A DNA stretch of 64,000 bases from Chitinophaga sp. Cy-1792 (GCF_011752935.1 NZ_VWWO01000002.1:1674001-1738000), one strand, 5' to 3'. Positions 27,967 through 36,662 are shown, counted from the stretch's first letter. The notes: generated by a model not told the origin, from the sequence alone. Program-made: numbers and translations.

Positions 27967-28002
27967 ACAGATAAGCCTTTCCAACAGAAAAGGCTTATCT
28001 GT
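27967..28002 (-). terminator. Intercistronic hairpin between pilin-like and usher-like genes
   Basis: A perfect 14-bp stem (27967-27980 with 27989-28002) and 8-base loop, starting 17 bases after the pilin stop on the - strand. The T run after it is weak (GCTTTCTG), so it probably acts as a partial terminator or an mRNA stabiliser that leaves pilin mRNA in excess over usher mRNA (inference). Confidence 0.6.
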
Positions 28003-28018
28003 AAAAAGGAATACTGAA

Positions 28019-28555
28019 TTATAACTGTGTTGCTGTCACAAGAACGTTAATTCTGTACAGACCACCAGCATAGTCCCATCCTGGTTCTGATCTGAATTTC
28101 AGGCCAAATGGTCTGAATGCACCAGAGTGACCGTTGTTGATCAATGGAGCAGGAGCGGTAGTCAGTGAATTCCAGAAGAAAGGAGTTGCATCAGTACCAC
28201 CAGTACCGTTGAATGCCAGGTTGTATTTCAGAGTACCGCAAGGCATTACGTTACCGCTGGTAGCTGGGCCTAAATAGGAAAAGTTAGGAGAACCCGCATT
28301 TACGGTTACGTTGAAGTTTTTGTTAGAGCTAACAGTGAAATCAGCGGTAGTGTGTCCGTGAATGTCACGCAGTTCTTCGCCGGTGTTATAGTCGTGGCCA
28401 GAGAGGAAGGCAGCACCCATAATTTCAACCGGAGGGTTAATTTCGATCACGTTTGCGAGGAGTAATTCGCAGTGCACAGCTGATTGATCGTGTGCCTGGG
28501 CAAAAACGCCCATGGAAGCCATGGCTAAAGCAGCCGATAAGAGCAATTTTTTCAT
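28019..28555 (-). CDS. DUF4402 pilin-like secreted protein
   Basis: A 178-residue protein with a clear signal peptide (to GVFAQ) and a single beta-sandwich domain of the DUF4402 type: INPPVEIMGAAF near residue 40, TTADFTVSSNKNFNVTVNAG in the middle and the closing strand YRINVLVTATQL. DUF4402 proteins are small secreted beta-sandwich proteins that resemble fimbrial subunits. It is first in a - strand series with an usher-like protein and a chaperone-like protein, so it is the likely major subunit (inference). Confidence 0.8.
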   Translation of the reverse strand: MKKLLLSAALAMASMGVFAQAHDQSAVHCELLLANVIEINPPVEIMGAAFLSGHDYNTGEELRDIHGHTTADFTVSSNKNFNVTVNAGSPNFSYLGPATSGNVMPCGTLKYNLAFNGTGGTDATPFFWNSLTTAPAPLINNGHSGAFRPFGLKFRSEPGWDYAGGLYRINVLVTATQL

Positions 28556-28580
28556 TTTTTTGGGTTTTAAATCAGTGGTA

Positions 28581-28609
28581 AAAAACTAAGCCGAAATTGA
28601 ATGTTGCAA
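28581..28609 (-). promoter_or_regulatory. Probable promoter of the pilin-like gene
   Basis: On the - strand, TTG (28609-28607) and TAGTTTTT (28588-28581) stand 18 bases apart, one base and one mismatch from the Bacteroidota consensus. The start codon at 28555 would give a leader of about 20 bases. The rest of the 368-base gap (28556-28923) shows only the terminator described next and no gene. Confidence 0.4.
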
Positions 28610-28867
28610 TTTCACGCGGTTTACATCACAATATTAGACCTAATGAATTTCCTGTATGGTGACGATGATCACCATTTGAAAATTTTGTTAAAATTTTTTC
28701 CGGGAGATATAATGGAGTATAGGTAGATTGGCCATGGTGGCCATTTTTAATGGTTTGTACGTGGAAAACACCCCTTCTGTTTGTTATAAATAGGGTGTAA
28801 TAACGGGTGGGTATACGTATAAGTACTTGTTGTAAAAAGTATATACACGTATGGAGTCCGAACAACA

Positions 28868-28907
28868 AAAAATCCCTTGTTATTTTAAAAAATAACAAGG
28901 GATTTTT
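28868..28907. terminator. Bidirectional terminator after the AraC-family gene
   Basis: A 17-bp perfect stem (28868-28884 with 28891-28907) whose outer parts are A5 and T5 runs, with a 6-base loop. It lies 17 bases past the stop of the - strand AraC gene. Confidence 0.9.
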
Positions 28908-28923
28908 CGTGTATACCATGTGG

Positions 28924-29802
28924 TTAGTTAGCTGTAGGATACTTAGCAGTGGCCTTTCTGAAAGCAGCAGGACTCACACCCTGATATTTTCTGAACTGCC
29001 GGCTAAGGTGACTCTCATCTGTAAATCCTAATTCATCTGCTATCTGTCCCAACGTAAGTTTACTGTATGTTAAGCGCTGGGCCACCATCTTTAGCTTGTA
29101 CTGTGTAATATATTGTTGCACGCTTTCGCCGGTAAACTTCCGGAAATATTCACTCACATAATTGGCCGACAGGTTAAATACACCCGCCAGATGATCAATA
29201 CGCAATTGCTCCGGTTCCTGTATATGCTGACGTATATGTTGCAGCATCCTGCTGATTAGTGGCTCCCGCGTGGCCGTAGCCTGCGGCAGCAGCTGTTCTG
29301 CGGTAGCGGTAATATTCCGGGTAATAATATTAAGGATCAATGTAACCAGGTGCTGCACATTCTCTTCATACCAGGCATCCTGCCGGCTATATTCTTCCAG
29401 CAGGTTCCCGATCAGGGATTTTATCATGCCGCAATCACCTTTATGGGTAATCTGTATTGCTTCAAAGCGATTGTGATAATAAAAGATATGCTCCAGTTGT
29501 TTCAGCCACTGAAAAATCCTTTCCTTCTCTGCTGCGGTACGGTGCTGACCCAGAAATACCTCCGAAAAACGAATGGAACATATCCTGGTAGGTTCAGCGC
29601 TGTTGAACCCACGGCAATCGAGTGGGGTATATAAAAAGATATGTCCCTGGGCATATGGGATCTTATTTCTGTTGAGTTCCCTGGTGCCTGCACCTTCCAT
29701 TACCTGCACGATTTCAAAGAAATGCTGCACCAGCGGCCGGTCGCTCCAATGCGCCAGGTCTGTAATATTTACTTCAAACGGACTATGTAAGGCGGTATTC
29801 AT
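28924..29802 (-). CDS. AraC-family transcriptional regulator
   Basis: A 292-residue regulator with an N-terminal cupin-like sensing domain (about 10-150, including AQGHIFLYTPLDCRGF) and a C-terminal pair of helix-turn-helix motifs (about 190-285): LRIDHLAGVFNLSANYVSEY and LTLGQIADELGFTDESHLSR, ending GVSPAAFRK. ATG at 29802 is chosen because it fits the cupin start; a longer frame reaches 29865. It is divergent from the old-yellow-enzyme gene and the obvious candidate to control it. Confidence 0.9.
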   Translation of the reverse strand: MNTALHSPFEVNITDLAHWSDRPLVQHFFEIVQVMEGAGTRELNRNKIPYAQGHIFLYTPLDCRGFNSAEPTRICSIRFSEVFLGQHRTAAEKERIFQWLKQLEHIFYYHNRFEAIQITHKGDCGMIKSLIGNLLEEYSRQDAWYEENVQHLVTLILNIITRNITATAEQLLPQATATREPLISRMLQHIRQHIQEPEQLRIDHLAGVFNLSANYVSEYFRKFTGESVQQYITQYKLKMVAQRLTYSKLTLGQIADELGFTDESHLSRQFRKYQGVSPAAFRKATAKYPTAN

Positions 29803-29864
29803 AATACCTGTAAATGTACAAAACAAACCTTCTTTTATCACTGGTCTGCCGGATGGCTGCATCA

Positions 29865-29872
29865 TAATTTTG
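29865..29872 (+). promoter_or_regulatory. -7 element of the old-yellow-enzyme gene
   Basis: TAATTTTG matches TAnnTTTG, 20 bases before the ATG at 29892. No TTG stands at the -33 distance, which fits a promoter that needs an activator such as the divergent AraC protein. Confidence 0.45.
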
Positions 29873-29891
29873 AGGTATAAAAGATAAGCAC

Positions 29892-30995
29892 ATGAATAAC
29901 AACGAAAGATTGCTGGCTCCTTATACGGACAATAACCTGGATTTGAAGAACAGAATAGTAATGGCGCCTATGAGCCGCAGGCGTACCATTAATAATATCC
30001 CTGAACCATATGTGCAGGATTACTATGTGCAACGCAGCGGGGCTGGGCTGATCATTGCTGAAAATGTGGCGGTAGCACCGGAAGGGGTAGGGTATATGCA
30101 GATCCCTGGATTTTATAACGAGGAACAATATACTGCCTGGGCTGCAGTGGCCCGCGCGGTGCATGCCGGCGGCGGCAAAATATTCCTGCAGCTGGTACAT
30201 ACCGGCAGGATAGGGCATCCGGAGAATAATCCGGGCAAGGCGGCTCCGGTAGCTCCATCACCGATAGCTGCCAAAGGCGAACTTTCTATCCCGGCAGGCT
30301 TCCAGGTACCTTACCCGGAACCAGTTGAACTAACTACCGCTGCGGTGAAAGTACGGGTACAGCAGTTTGTCACTGCCGCAAAAATGGCAATGGCTGCAGG
30401 TTTTGATGGGGTGGAAATCCACGGCGCCCATGGCTTCCTGCTAGACCAGTTCCTGAATCCCAATTCCAACACGCGTTCCGATGAGTACGGCGGAGATATT
30501 GTCAGGAGGTCGGGGTTGCTGCTGGAAGTAGTCACAGAGGTGGCAAAAGCCATCGGCAGGGAACATACAGGCATCCGGCTTTCCCCTTTTGCCCGACTTT
30601 ATGATATGAACGCCTACCCGGAAGAAGAAGCAACACACCTGCGCCTGGCAGATGAACTGAACCGGCTGGGTATCTTATATGTACATTTCTCAGATCAGCC
30701 GGTAAACGGTGAGCGATCTATTCCCGAAGATTTTATCCGGAAATTCAGGGTACGTTTTAAACACCTGATGATCCTCGCCGGCGGCTATACCCCCGCTACG
30801 GGCAATGCTGCCCTGGAAAAGGACCTGGGAGACCTGATCGCTTTCGGGCGCCCGTTCATCGCCAACCCGGACCTGCCGGAACGTATCCGCCTCCAGCTGC
30901 CACTGGCAGTACCAGATGGTGATACCTTTTACCACGGTGGTACAAAGGGGTTAATTGACTATCCGGTATTTGCTCCTGTTGCTTTGCAGGTTTGA
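29892..30995 (+). CDS. Old yellow enzyme family alkene reductase with substituted proton-donor residue
   Basis: A 367-residue FMN-dependent TIM barrel of the NemA/OYE class. The FMN and ligand-binding pair His177/His180 is visible in EIHGAHGFLLDQFLNP, followed by NSNTRSDEYGG; IVMAPMSR near residue 22 and AFGRPFIANPDLPERI near the end are also typical. OYE enzymes reduce activated C=C bonds using NAD(P)H. The residue two after His180 is normally the proton-donating Tyr (HGYL); here it is Phe182. This may slow alkene reduction or shift the reaction. Divergent from an AraC regulator. Confidence 0.92.
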   Translation: MNNNERLLAPYTDNNLDLKNRIVMAPMSRRRTINNIPEPYVQDYYVQRSGAGLIIAENVAVAPEGVGYMQIPGFYNEEQYTAWAAVARAVHAGGGKIFLQLVHTGRIGHPENNPGKAAPVAPSPIAAKGELSIPAGFQVPYPEPVELTTAAVKVRVQQFVTAAKMAMAAGFDGVEIHGAHGFLLDQFLNPNSNTRSDEYGGDIVRRSGLLLEVVTEVAKAIGREHTGIRLSPFARLYDMNAYPEEEATHLRLADELNRLGILYVHFSDQPVNGERSIPEDFIRKFRVRFKHLMILAGGYTPATGNAALEKDLGDLIAFGRPFIANPDLPERIRLQLPLAVPDGDTFYHGGTKGLIDYPVFAPVALQV

Positions 30996-31021
30996 TCATC
31001 TTTTCTAAGCCAGGTGGTCCA

Positions 31022-31068
31022 AAAAGTAATAGGGCTCCCCGCCTCCGGCGGGGAGCCCTATTACTTTT
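31022..31068. terminator. Long GC-rich terminator hairpin after the old-yellow-enzyme gene
   Basis: A perfect 22-bp stem (31022-31043 with 31047-31068) with only 3 loop bases, flanked by A5 and T4-T8-rich sequence. It can act on both strands and shares bases with the next hairpin. Confidence 0.75.
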
Positions 31069-31103
31069 AGTTTTGAATGCCGAAGGCATTCAAAACTAAA
31101 AGT
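31063..31103. repeat. Second long hairpin overlapping the first, GAA triloop
   Basis: A perfect 19-bp stem (31063-31081 with 31085-31103) closed by GAA. It shares bases 31063-31068 with the upstream hairpin, so the two cannot both form fully. It lies 68 bases before the MgtA start. Confidence 0.7.
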
Positions 31104-31171
31104 AAAAAAAAGCAACCCTACGCTGCGGGAACCAGCTTGGGCATCCAGCAAAAAATCCGTAACTTCTCTGC

Positions 31172-33748
31172 ATGCAAACACCGCATCCTGAAAGCAAGCA
31201 TACTGGCATCGCTCCGGAGCTTTCCCTTGATGAGATGAAAAAAAGTGCAGGTTACAAAGAAGGGGGCTTATCCAGCGAAGAAGCCGAACAACGCCTCGAT
31301 CAATACGGTTTTAATGAGGTAGCCAAAGAAAAACCAGTATCCCCGTTGCTTCGCCTCTGGCGAAATCTCAAAAACCCATTGGTCATCTTACTAATGATAC
31401 TGGGTATTATTTCCCTGCTTACCGGTGATCTCCGCTCTGCTATTGTCATATTTTTTATGGTTATCCTGGGTATCGTATTGCGCTATGTACAGGAAATGCG
31501 GGCAGATAAGGCAGCTGAAAAGCTCAAAGCCATGGTAAGCACCCATGCCACGGTATGCCGGGACGGAAAAGATATGGAGATACCCCTCAAATTCCTGGTG
31601 CCCGGAGACGAAATACGCCTCAGCGCCGGCGATATGGTGCCCGCAGACGTACGCCTGCTCTCCGCAAAAGACCTCTTCCTCAACCAGGCCGCCCTTACCG
31701 GCGAATCCATGCCGGTGGAGAAAGCGGTAGCAGACGTGCAGGCCACCAACGAAACCCCCACTGATAACCCTAACCTCTGCTTCCTGGGGTCCAACGTGGA
31801 AAGTGGTACCGCTACGGCCATGGTCATCAACACCGGCGACCGTACCAGCTTTGGCTCACTGGCAGCTCATATCACCGGACAACAGGTGTCTACCAGCTTC
31901 GATAAAGGCATCAACGCCTTCACCTGGCTGATGATAAAGTTTATACTCGTCATGGTGCCGGCGGTATTTCTGATCAACGGGTTCAGCCGCCATAACTGGC
32001 TGGAAGCATTCCTGTTTGCACTGGCAGTAGCCGTAGGGCTCACCCCCGAAATGCTGCCCATGATCGTGACCGTCAACCTCTCCAAAGGTGCACTGGTCAT
32101 GTCCCGCAAAAAGGTGATCGTAAAAAGACTGAACGCCATCCAGAATTTCGGCGCCATGGATATCCTCTGCACGGATAAAACAGGCACATTAACCGAGGGT
32201 AGGATCGTGCTGGAACAATACCTCGATCCCGATGGCGACGCCAGCAGCAAAGTGCTGGAATATGCCTATCTCAACAGCTTTTACCATACCGGCCTGAAAA
32301 ACATGATGGACGAAGCTATCCTCGATCACGACTCACAGGCAACGCTGAATAAAATCTGCTCCCGGTATACGAAAATTGATGAAATCCCTTTCGACTTCGT
32401 CCGGAAACGTATGTCTGTGATTGTGCAGGACCAAACGGGTTCACATATCCTGATCTGTAAAGGCGCCGTAGAAGGACTGGCGCCCCTTTGCAACGCAGAA
32501 GAAGTGAATGGGAAAGTACTTCCCCTGACAGATGAACGCAGGCAGCACGGCCTGCAACTGGTCAACGACCTGAATGCACAGGGATTCAGGGTGGTGGCAC
32601 TGGCCTATAAAACTATGCCCGGGAAAAAGGCTATATATAAGGTGGAGGATGAAACGGACATGGTACTGGTAGGTTTTCTGTCTTTCCTGGACCCTCCAAA
32701 ATCTTCTGCAGGTGCGGCATTGACAAAACTTACCTCCCTGAGCGTAGATGTAAGGATTTTAACGGGAGATAATGAAACCATTACCGCCTGCATCTGCAGA
32801 AAAGTAGGTTTGCAGGCAGACAGATTTCTGTTGGGCCCGCAGATTGAAAAGATGAATGATGAAGAACTGGCCGCCGCTGTCATGGATTACCATTTCTTTG
32901 CCAGACTGATTCCGGTGCACAAACAGCGTATCATCAAGGCTTTTCAGCACCATGGACATGTTACCGGTTTTATGGGTGATGGTATCAACGATGCGCCAGC
33001 CCTGAAAGCAGCAGATGTAGGCATTTCGGTAAACAGTGCAGTGGATATCGCCAAAGAATCTTCTGATATCATTCTGCTGGAAAATAGCCTGGAAGTACTG
33101 GAACAGGGCGTGGCAGAAGGTCGCCGGGTATTCGGCAATATCATCAAATATATCAGAATGGCTGCCAGCTCCAACTTCGGGAATATGTTCACGGTAGTGG
33201 GAGCCAGTGCCTTCCTGCCTTTCCTGCCTATGTTGCCGATCCAGGTGCTTACCAATAACCTGTTGTACGACTTCTCCCAAACGGCCATTCCTACTGATAA
33301 CGTAGATCCGGAATGGTTGGTGAAACCGCGCAAATGGACGGTAGAAGATATACGTAGGTATATACTTGTCATCGGGCCTGTCAGCTCTGTTTTCGATTAT
33401 GTTACTTTCTATATCCTCTGGCATTTTTATGATGCGGGGCATAATCCAGCGCTCTTTCATACTGGATGGTTCATTGAGTCATTGTTTTCACAAACGCTGA
33501 TCATCCATGTAATCCGTACCAATAAAATTCCTTTTCTGCAAAGTATGGCAAGCTGGCCGCTGATGCTGACTTCCGTCATCATTGTCATAGCAGGTACCTG
33601 GCTGACGGTGTCGCCACTAGCCGGAACGCTGGGGTTTGTACCAGTGCCGGGGAGTTTCTGGGGCTGGTTGACCATGATCCTGCTGGCTTATGTAATGCTG
33701 ACGCAACTGGTTAAAAACTGGCTGCAGCGCAAGTATAGCATGCAATAG
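31172..33748 (+). CDS. mgtA: Magnesium-translocating P-type ATPase (MgtA/MgtB type)
   Basis: An 858-residue P3B-type ATPase that moves Mg2+ into the cytoplasm using ATP. The phosphorylation site is Asp335 in DKTGTLT; the actuator motif TGES is at 176-179; the helix-4 motif GLTPEMLPM is near 289-297; the hinge motif GDGINDAPAL lies near residue 600. Ten helices fit the usual layout and the length is close to that of E. coli MgtA (898). A weak promoter (TTG 31137-31139, 20 bases, TAACTTCT 31160-31167) stands directly before the ATG. Upstream are two overlapping long hairpins. Confidence 0.92.
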   Translation: MQTPHPESKHTGIAPELSLDEMKKSAGYKEGGLSSEEAEQRLDQYGFNEVAKEKPVSPLLRLWRNLKNPLVILLMILGIISLLTGDLRSAIVIFFMVILGIVLRYVQEMRADKAAEKLKAMVSTHATVCRDGKDMEIPLKFLVPGDEIRLSAGDMVPADVRLLSAKDLFLNQAALTGESMPVEKAVADVQATNETPTDNPNLCFLGSNVESGTATAMVINTGDRTSFGSLAAHITGQQVSTSFDKGINAFTWLMIKFILVMVPAVFLINGFSRHNWLEAFLFALAVAVGLTPEMLPMIVTVNLSKGALVMSRKKVIVKRLNAIQNFGAMDILCTDKTGTLTEGRIVLEQYLDPDGDASSKVLEYAYLNSFYHTGLKNMMDEAILDHDSQATLNKICSRYTKIDEIPFDFVRKRMSVIVQDQTGSHILICKGAVEGLAPLCNAEEVNGKVLPLTDERRQHGLQLVNDLNAQGFRVVALAYKTMPGKKAIYKVEDETDMVLVGFLSFLDPPKSSAGAALTKLTSLSVDVRILTGDNETITACICRKVGLQADRFLLGPQIEKMNDEELAAAVMDYHFFARLIPVHKQRIIKAFQHHGHVTGFMGDGINDAPALKAADVGISVNSAVDIAKESSDIILLENSLEVLEQGVAEGRRVFGNIIKYIRMAASSNFGNMFTVVGASAFLPFLPMLPIQVLTNNLLYDFSQTAIPTDNVDPEWLVKPRKWTVEDIRRYILVIGPVSSVFDYVTFYILWHFYDAGHNPALFHTGWFIESLFSQTLIIHVIRTNKIPFLQSMASWPLMLTSVIIVIAGTWLTVSPLAGTLGFVPVPGSFWGWLTMILLAYVMLTQLVKNWLQRKYSMQ

Positions 33749-33752
33749 CATA

Positions 33753-34499
33753 TTACCGGAACAGCCGCTGCTGTACGGCGTCAGCGGTGGCTGCATATAC
33801 CAGGTCATCATCTTCCGATAATAGTTTTTTATTTTTTCCCGTATAGGATAATTGTTTAAGCAGATGGCTGATGAGCGCGATATGCGCTGCTTCTTTATCA
33901 TCCGCATTTACAACATACCAGGGCGAATGCCTGAAATTTGTTTGCAGCAACATACGGTCGCGGGCCTTGGAATAAGCATGCCAGCGTTTTAGCGCCACTT
34001 CATCTATCGGACTCACTTTCCATTGTTTCAGCGGGTTTTCTTTCCGGTCTTCCATTCTTTTCCGTTGTTCTTTTTTGCTGATATCCAGGTAATATTTGAA
34101 GATGATTACACCGGCATCTGTCAGCATCTTCTCAAATAATTCCACTTCAGTGAAAAATGAAATGTATTCTTTGTCGGTGCAGAACCCCATGACTTTTTCA
34201 ACACCGGCGCGGTTGTACCAGCTGCGGTTGAAGAGTACAAATTCCCCGGATGCAGGAAGATGGGAGGTATAACGCTGGTAATACCATTCCCGGCATTCTC
34301 TGTCTGATGGCTTGCTGAGGGCTACCACTTTGGTTTCCCGCGGACTGAGGTGTAATGTGATTGCTTTGATGGTGCCATCTTTTCCGGCAGCGTCCCTGCC
34401 TTCCAGTATCACCAGTAGTTTTAGCTGAGATGCAATAATTTCCTTCTGAAGTTTAACAAGTTCTATATAGAGTTTGAGGAGCTTTTTTTCTTGCTTCAT
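33753..34499 (-). CDS. ppk2: Polyphosphate kinase 2 family protein
   Basis: A 248-residue PPK2 kinase: Walker A loop EGRDAAGKDG at 33-42, then the phosphate-handling NRSWYNRAGVEKVMGF, and the lid region YYLDISKKEQRKRMEDR, all family marks. PPK2 enzymes transfer phosphate between polyphosphate and nucleotides (ADP, GDP or AMP depending on class); length and single-domain form suggest class I or III. It is convergent with mgtA with only 4 bases between the stops. Confidence 0.92.
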   Translation of the reverse strand: MKQEKKLLKLYIELVKLQKEIIASQLKLLVILEGRDAAGKDGTIKAITLHLSPRETKVVALSKPSDRECREWYYQRYTSHLPASGEFVLFNRSWYNRAGVEKVMGFCTDKEYISFFTEVELFEKMLTDAGVIIFKYYLDISKKEQRKRMEDRKENPLKQWKVSPIDEVALKRWHAYSKARDRMLLQTNFRHSPWYVVNADDKEAAHIALISHLLKQLSYTGKNKKLLSEDDDLVYAATADAVQQRLFR

Positions 34500-34582
34500 A
34501 AAAGACTGATTTTGCTTTCAATAGTACAGCAAGAAGTATACTGAAATATATCAACCGCAGCCATGTGTGAGATACAGCCGCT

Positions 34583-34594
34583 ACAGTGCACTGT
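34583..34594. promoter_or_regulatory. 12-bp perfect palindrome in the divergent ppk2/DUF493 region
   Basis: ACAGTGCACTGT, centred between the divergent start codons at 34499 and 34660. It could be a regulator site; no known consensus is recognised. Confidence 0.3.
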
Positions 34595-34659
34595 GCCTAT
34601 GTTAGCGAGAAATTAGTTATTTTGCAGTGAGATAATTAAACAGAGATAAAAATACTTAT

Positions 34660-34965
34660 ATGACTATAGACGAGAATTTGAATGCTAATTTGAACGAAGA
34701 TCCGTATCAGAATTTACGCAGTTTGTTACAGCAGTCGTTAACGTTTCCGACGACTTATGTTTTTAAGTTTATCGTAAAGGCAGAAGAGGATAAGGAAGCA
34801 GCGCTGAAGGCGGTTTTCGCGCATAAGAAAAATACGATTACTACTACTGATTCTTCCGGTGGAAAATATAAATCTTTTACAGTAAATGCGCATGTGCAGA
34901 ACGAGGAAGAAATCATTGAATACTATAAAGAAGTGTCGAAAATTGAGTCGGTGATTATGTTATAG
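34660..34965 (+). CDS. DUF493 (YbeD-like) family protein
   Basis: A 101-residue cytoplasmic protein of the DUF493 family, with FPTTYVFKFIVKA near residue 30, a central KYKSFTVNAHVQNEEEIIEYY and the closing IESVIML. The E. coli member YbeD has an ACT-like fold; its role is not established. Divergent from ppk2. The next gene follows after about 63 bases. Confidence 0.85.
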   Translation: MTIDENLNANLNEDPYQNLRSLLQQSLTFPTTYVFKFIVKAEEDKEAALKAVFAHKKNTITTTDSSGGKYKSFTVNAHVQNEEEIIEYYKEVSKIESVIML

Positions 34966-35028
34966 GTGGTATGGCCGGATATCCTGCCGCAGGCAGAAAT
35001 ACGGCAGCTACTGATAAATAATGGCATC

Positions 35029-35754
35029 ATGAAAACCACTATCCCCCGAATATTAGGCTGGCTGACAGGACTGGTCTTTTCAGTAACGGTGCAAGCCCAG
35101 GTCATTCCTGCAACAGGAAAGGTTCCTGCTGATTTTGTTCCGGCCGGCTGGAAGATTGTAGTGCAATCGGCCGGCGATCTGAATAAAGACAACCTGCCTG
35201 ATATCGCAATGATTATCACGGATACGGATAAACGGAATTATCATAAAAACCCGGACCTGGGGGCAGATACCCTGAACCTGAACCCGCGGTGGCTGGTTAT
35301 TCTCTTTCAGCAGCCGGGAGGCACTTATCAGCTGTCGGTGGTTAATAAGCGGTTCATTCCTGCTGCCAATGATGCAGAATCCCCTTGTCTGGATGACCCC
35401 CTCGGGGAGGCGCCTGATACCCTGATCCGCAACGGCCTGCTGACGGTTCATTTCAACTACTGGCTGAGTTGTGGCAGTTATGAAAGCAGCAATGCGACTT
35501 ATGTTTTTCGTTATCAGCACCAGCATTTCGAGCTGATAGGCCTGGATACAGAATCGTATAGTCGTGCCAGTGGTGAGATGCTGGAGAACAGTGTCAACTT
35601 TTCTACCGGAAAGCGGAGCTATACGAGTGGGGGCAATATGTTTGAAGAGGCAAAGAATAAACCGGCAACCCGTTGGTACCCCCTCAGGAGCAGGAAGATA
35701 TGGGTGTTGGATAATTTTTATGCAGATGATTTACCGGGTATCAGCGAATTATAA
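35029..35754 (+). CDS. Secreted protein of unknown function with one FG-GAP-like repeat
   Basis: A 241-residue protein with a signal peptide (to TVQAQ), so exported. The only recognisable motif is SAGDLNKDNLPDIAMIITDT near residue 45, like one FG-GAP/VCBS repeat (calcium-binding Asp/Asn). It also has aromatic-rich beta strands and a paired CGSYESS segment. The open frame extends up to a GTG at 34966, but ATG at 35029 is at the start of a proper signal peptide. No function can be assigned. Confidence 0.75.
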   Translation: MKTTIPRILGWLTGLVFSVTVQAQVIPATGKVPADFVPAGWKIVVQSAGDLNKDNLPDIAMIITDTDKRNYHKNPDLGADTLNLNPRWLVILFQQPGGTYQLSVVNKRFIPAANDAESPCLDDPLGEAPDTLIRNGLLTVHFNYWLSCGSYESSNATYVFRYQHQHFELIGLDTESYSRASGEMLENSVNFSTGKRSYTSGGNMFEEAKNKPATRWYPLRSRKIWVLDNFYADDLPGISEL

Positions 35755-35863
35755 TCATCTGCCTATATTACATGCTTCAAATACAATGATTTGTTAATAT
35801 TTAGGACAATACTTGCCAATATTTGAGCGCTGTCTTAGATTGAGCAAAAATTGAAACAATAAG

Positions 35864-36607
35864 TTGGTACGAACGGCGTCGATAGCAATACTTTTCGTTT
35901 TTTTCTGCCTGGTGGCCAAGGCCCAACAGGTGCAGATCAGCGGCACCGTTTACGAACGTACCGCCAGGATAGGGCTTTCCGGTGTTAGTGTGAGAACAAC
36001 TAATTCCGGCGTGGGAGCAGTCACCGATTCCAATGGGCATTATACCATTAAGCTGCCGGTGACAGATTCCCTGTATTTCTCCTACCAGGGGAAGGCGACC
36101 CAGAAGTTTGCCGTCAATGAGATTAACCCCTACAGAGCTTTTGATGCCAAGCTGCACGTCGATATACAGACGTTGCCCACCTTTGAGATCATTACCAGAC
36201 CTAAGACATATAAGTTCGATTCCATCGAAAACCGGCGCGAGTACCGGAAATACTTCGATTTTTCTCCGGAATGGCTCACCAGTGGCAACGGAGGGGCCGG
36301 CGTCAACCTGGATGCGCTCTTTAGCATCGGTAAAATCAAGCGTGCACAGAACTTCCGTAAGCTTCTCCTGCGCGATGAGCAGGAAAAGTATGTGGACTAC
36401 CGCTGGACCAAGTCGCTGGTAGGACGTATTACCGGTATGCAGGACCCCGCCCTGGACGGATTTATGCGCGAATACAGGCCTACCTACCTAATGCTGATGA
36501 GCTTCGAAAATGAATACGATTACCTGCGGTATATAAAGGAAATGGGAGACTACTACGCCGATTGGTGGAATAAGAACCATTTCGATCAGCCTGCCAGGAA
36601 GCAATAA
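35864..36607 (+). CDS. Secreted protein with a CarboxypepD-reg-like domain, TTG start
   Basis: A 247-residue protein whose only available start is TTG at 35864, since a stop lies four codons upstream and no ATG follows before the signal peptide (ASIAILFVFFCLVAKAQ). Residues about 22-95 form a CarboxypepD-regulatory beta-sandwich (VQISGTVYERTARIGLSGVS, then VTDSNGHYTIKL). The C-terminal 140 residues are helical and charged, with YRKYFDFSPEWLTSG and KRAQNFRKLLLRDEQEKYVD; I do not recognise them. Likely periplasmic or surface linked. Confidence 0.75.
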   Translation: MVRTASIAILFVFFCLVAKAQQVQISGTVYERTARIGLSGVSVRTTNSGVGAVTDSNGHYTIKLPVTDSLYFSYQGKATQKFAVNEINPYRAFDAKLHVDIQTLPTFEIITRPKTYKFDSIENRREYRKYFDFSPEWLTSGNGGAGVNLDALFSIGKIKRAQNFRKLLLRDEQEKYVDYRWTKSLVGRITGMQDPALDGFMREYRPTYLMLMSFENEYDYLRYIKEMGDYYADWWNKNHFDQPARKQ

Positions 36608-36662
36608 TTATTCTGATAGATACCTATTATTTATATTCTTTTTCTGATAGAAGAAGCTGGAC

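Noticed and set aside
28626..28919. A 97-codon frame on the - strand in the gap after the AraC gene
   Set aside because: It runs through the 28868-28907 terminator stem and has no recognisable protein features.
31139..31167. Strong mgtA promoter
   Set aside because: The TAACTTCT box has two mismatches and would leave almost no leader; kept only as a remark under mgtA.
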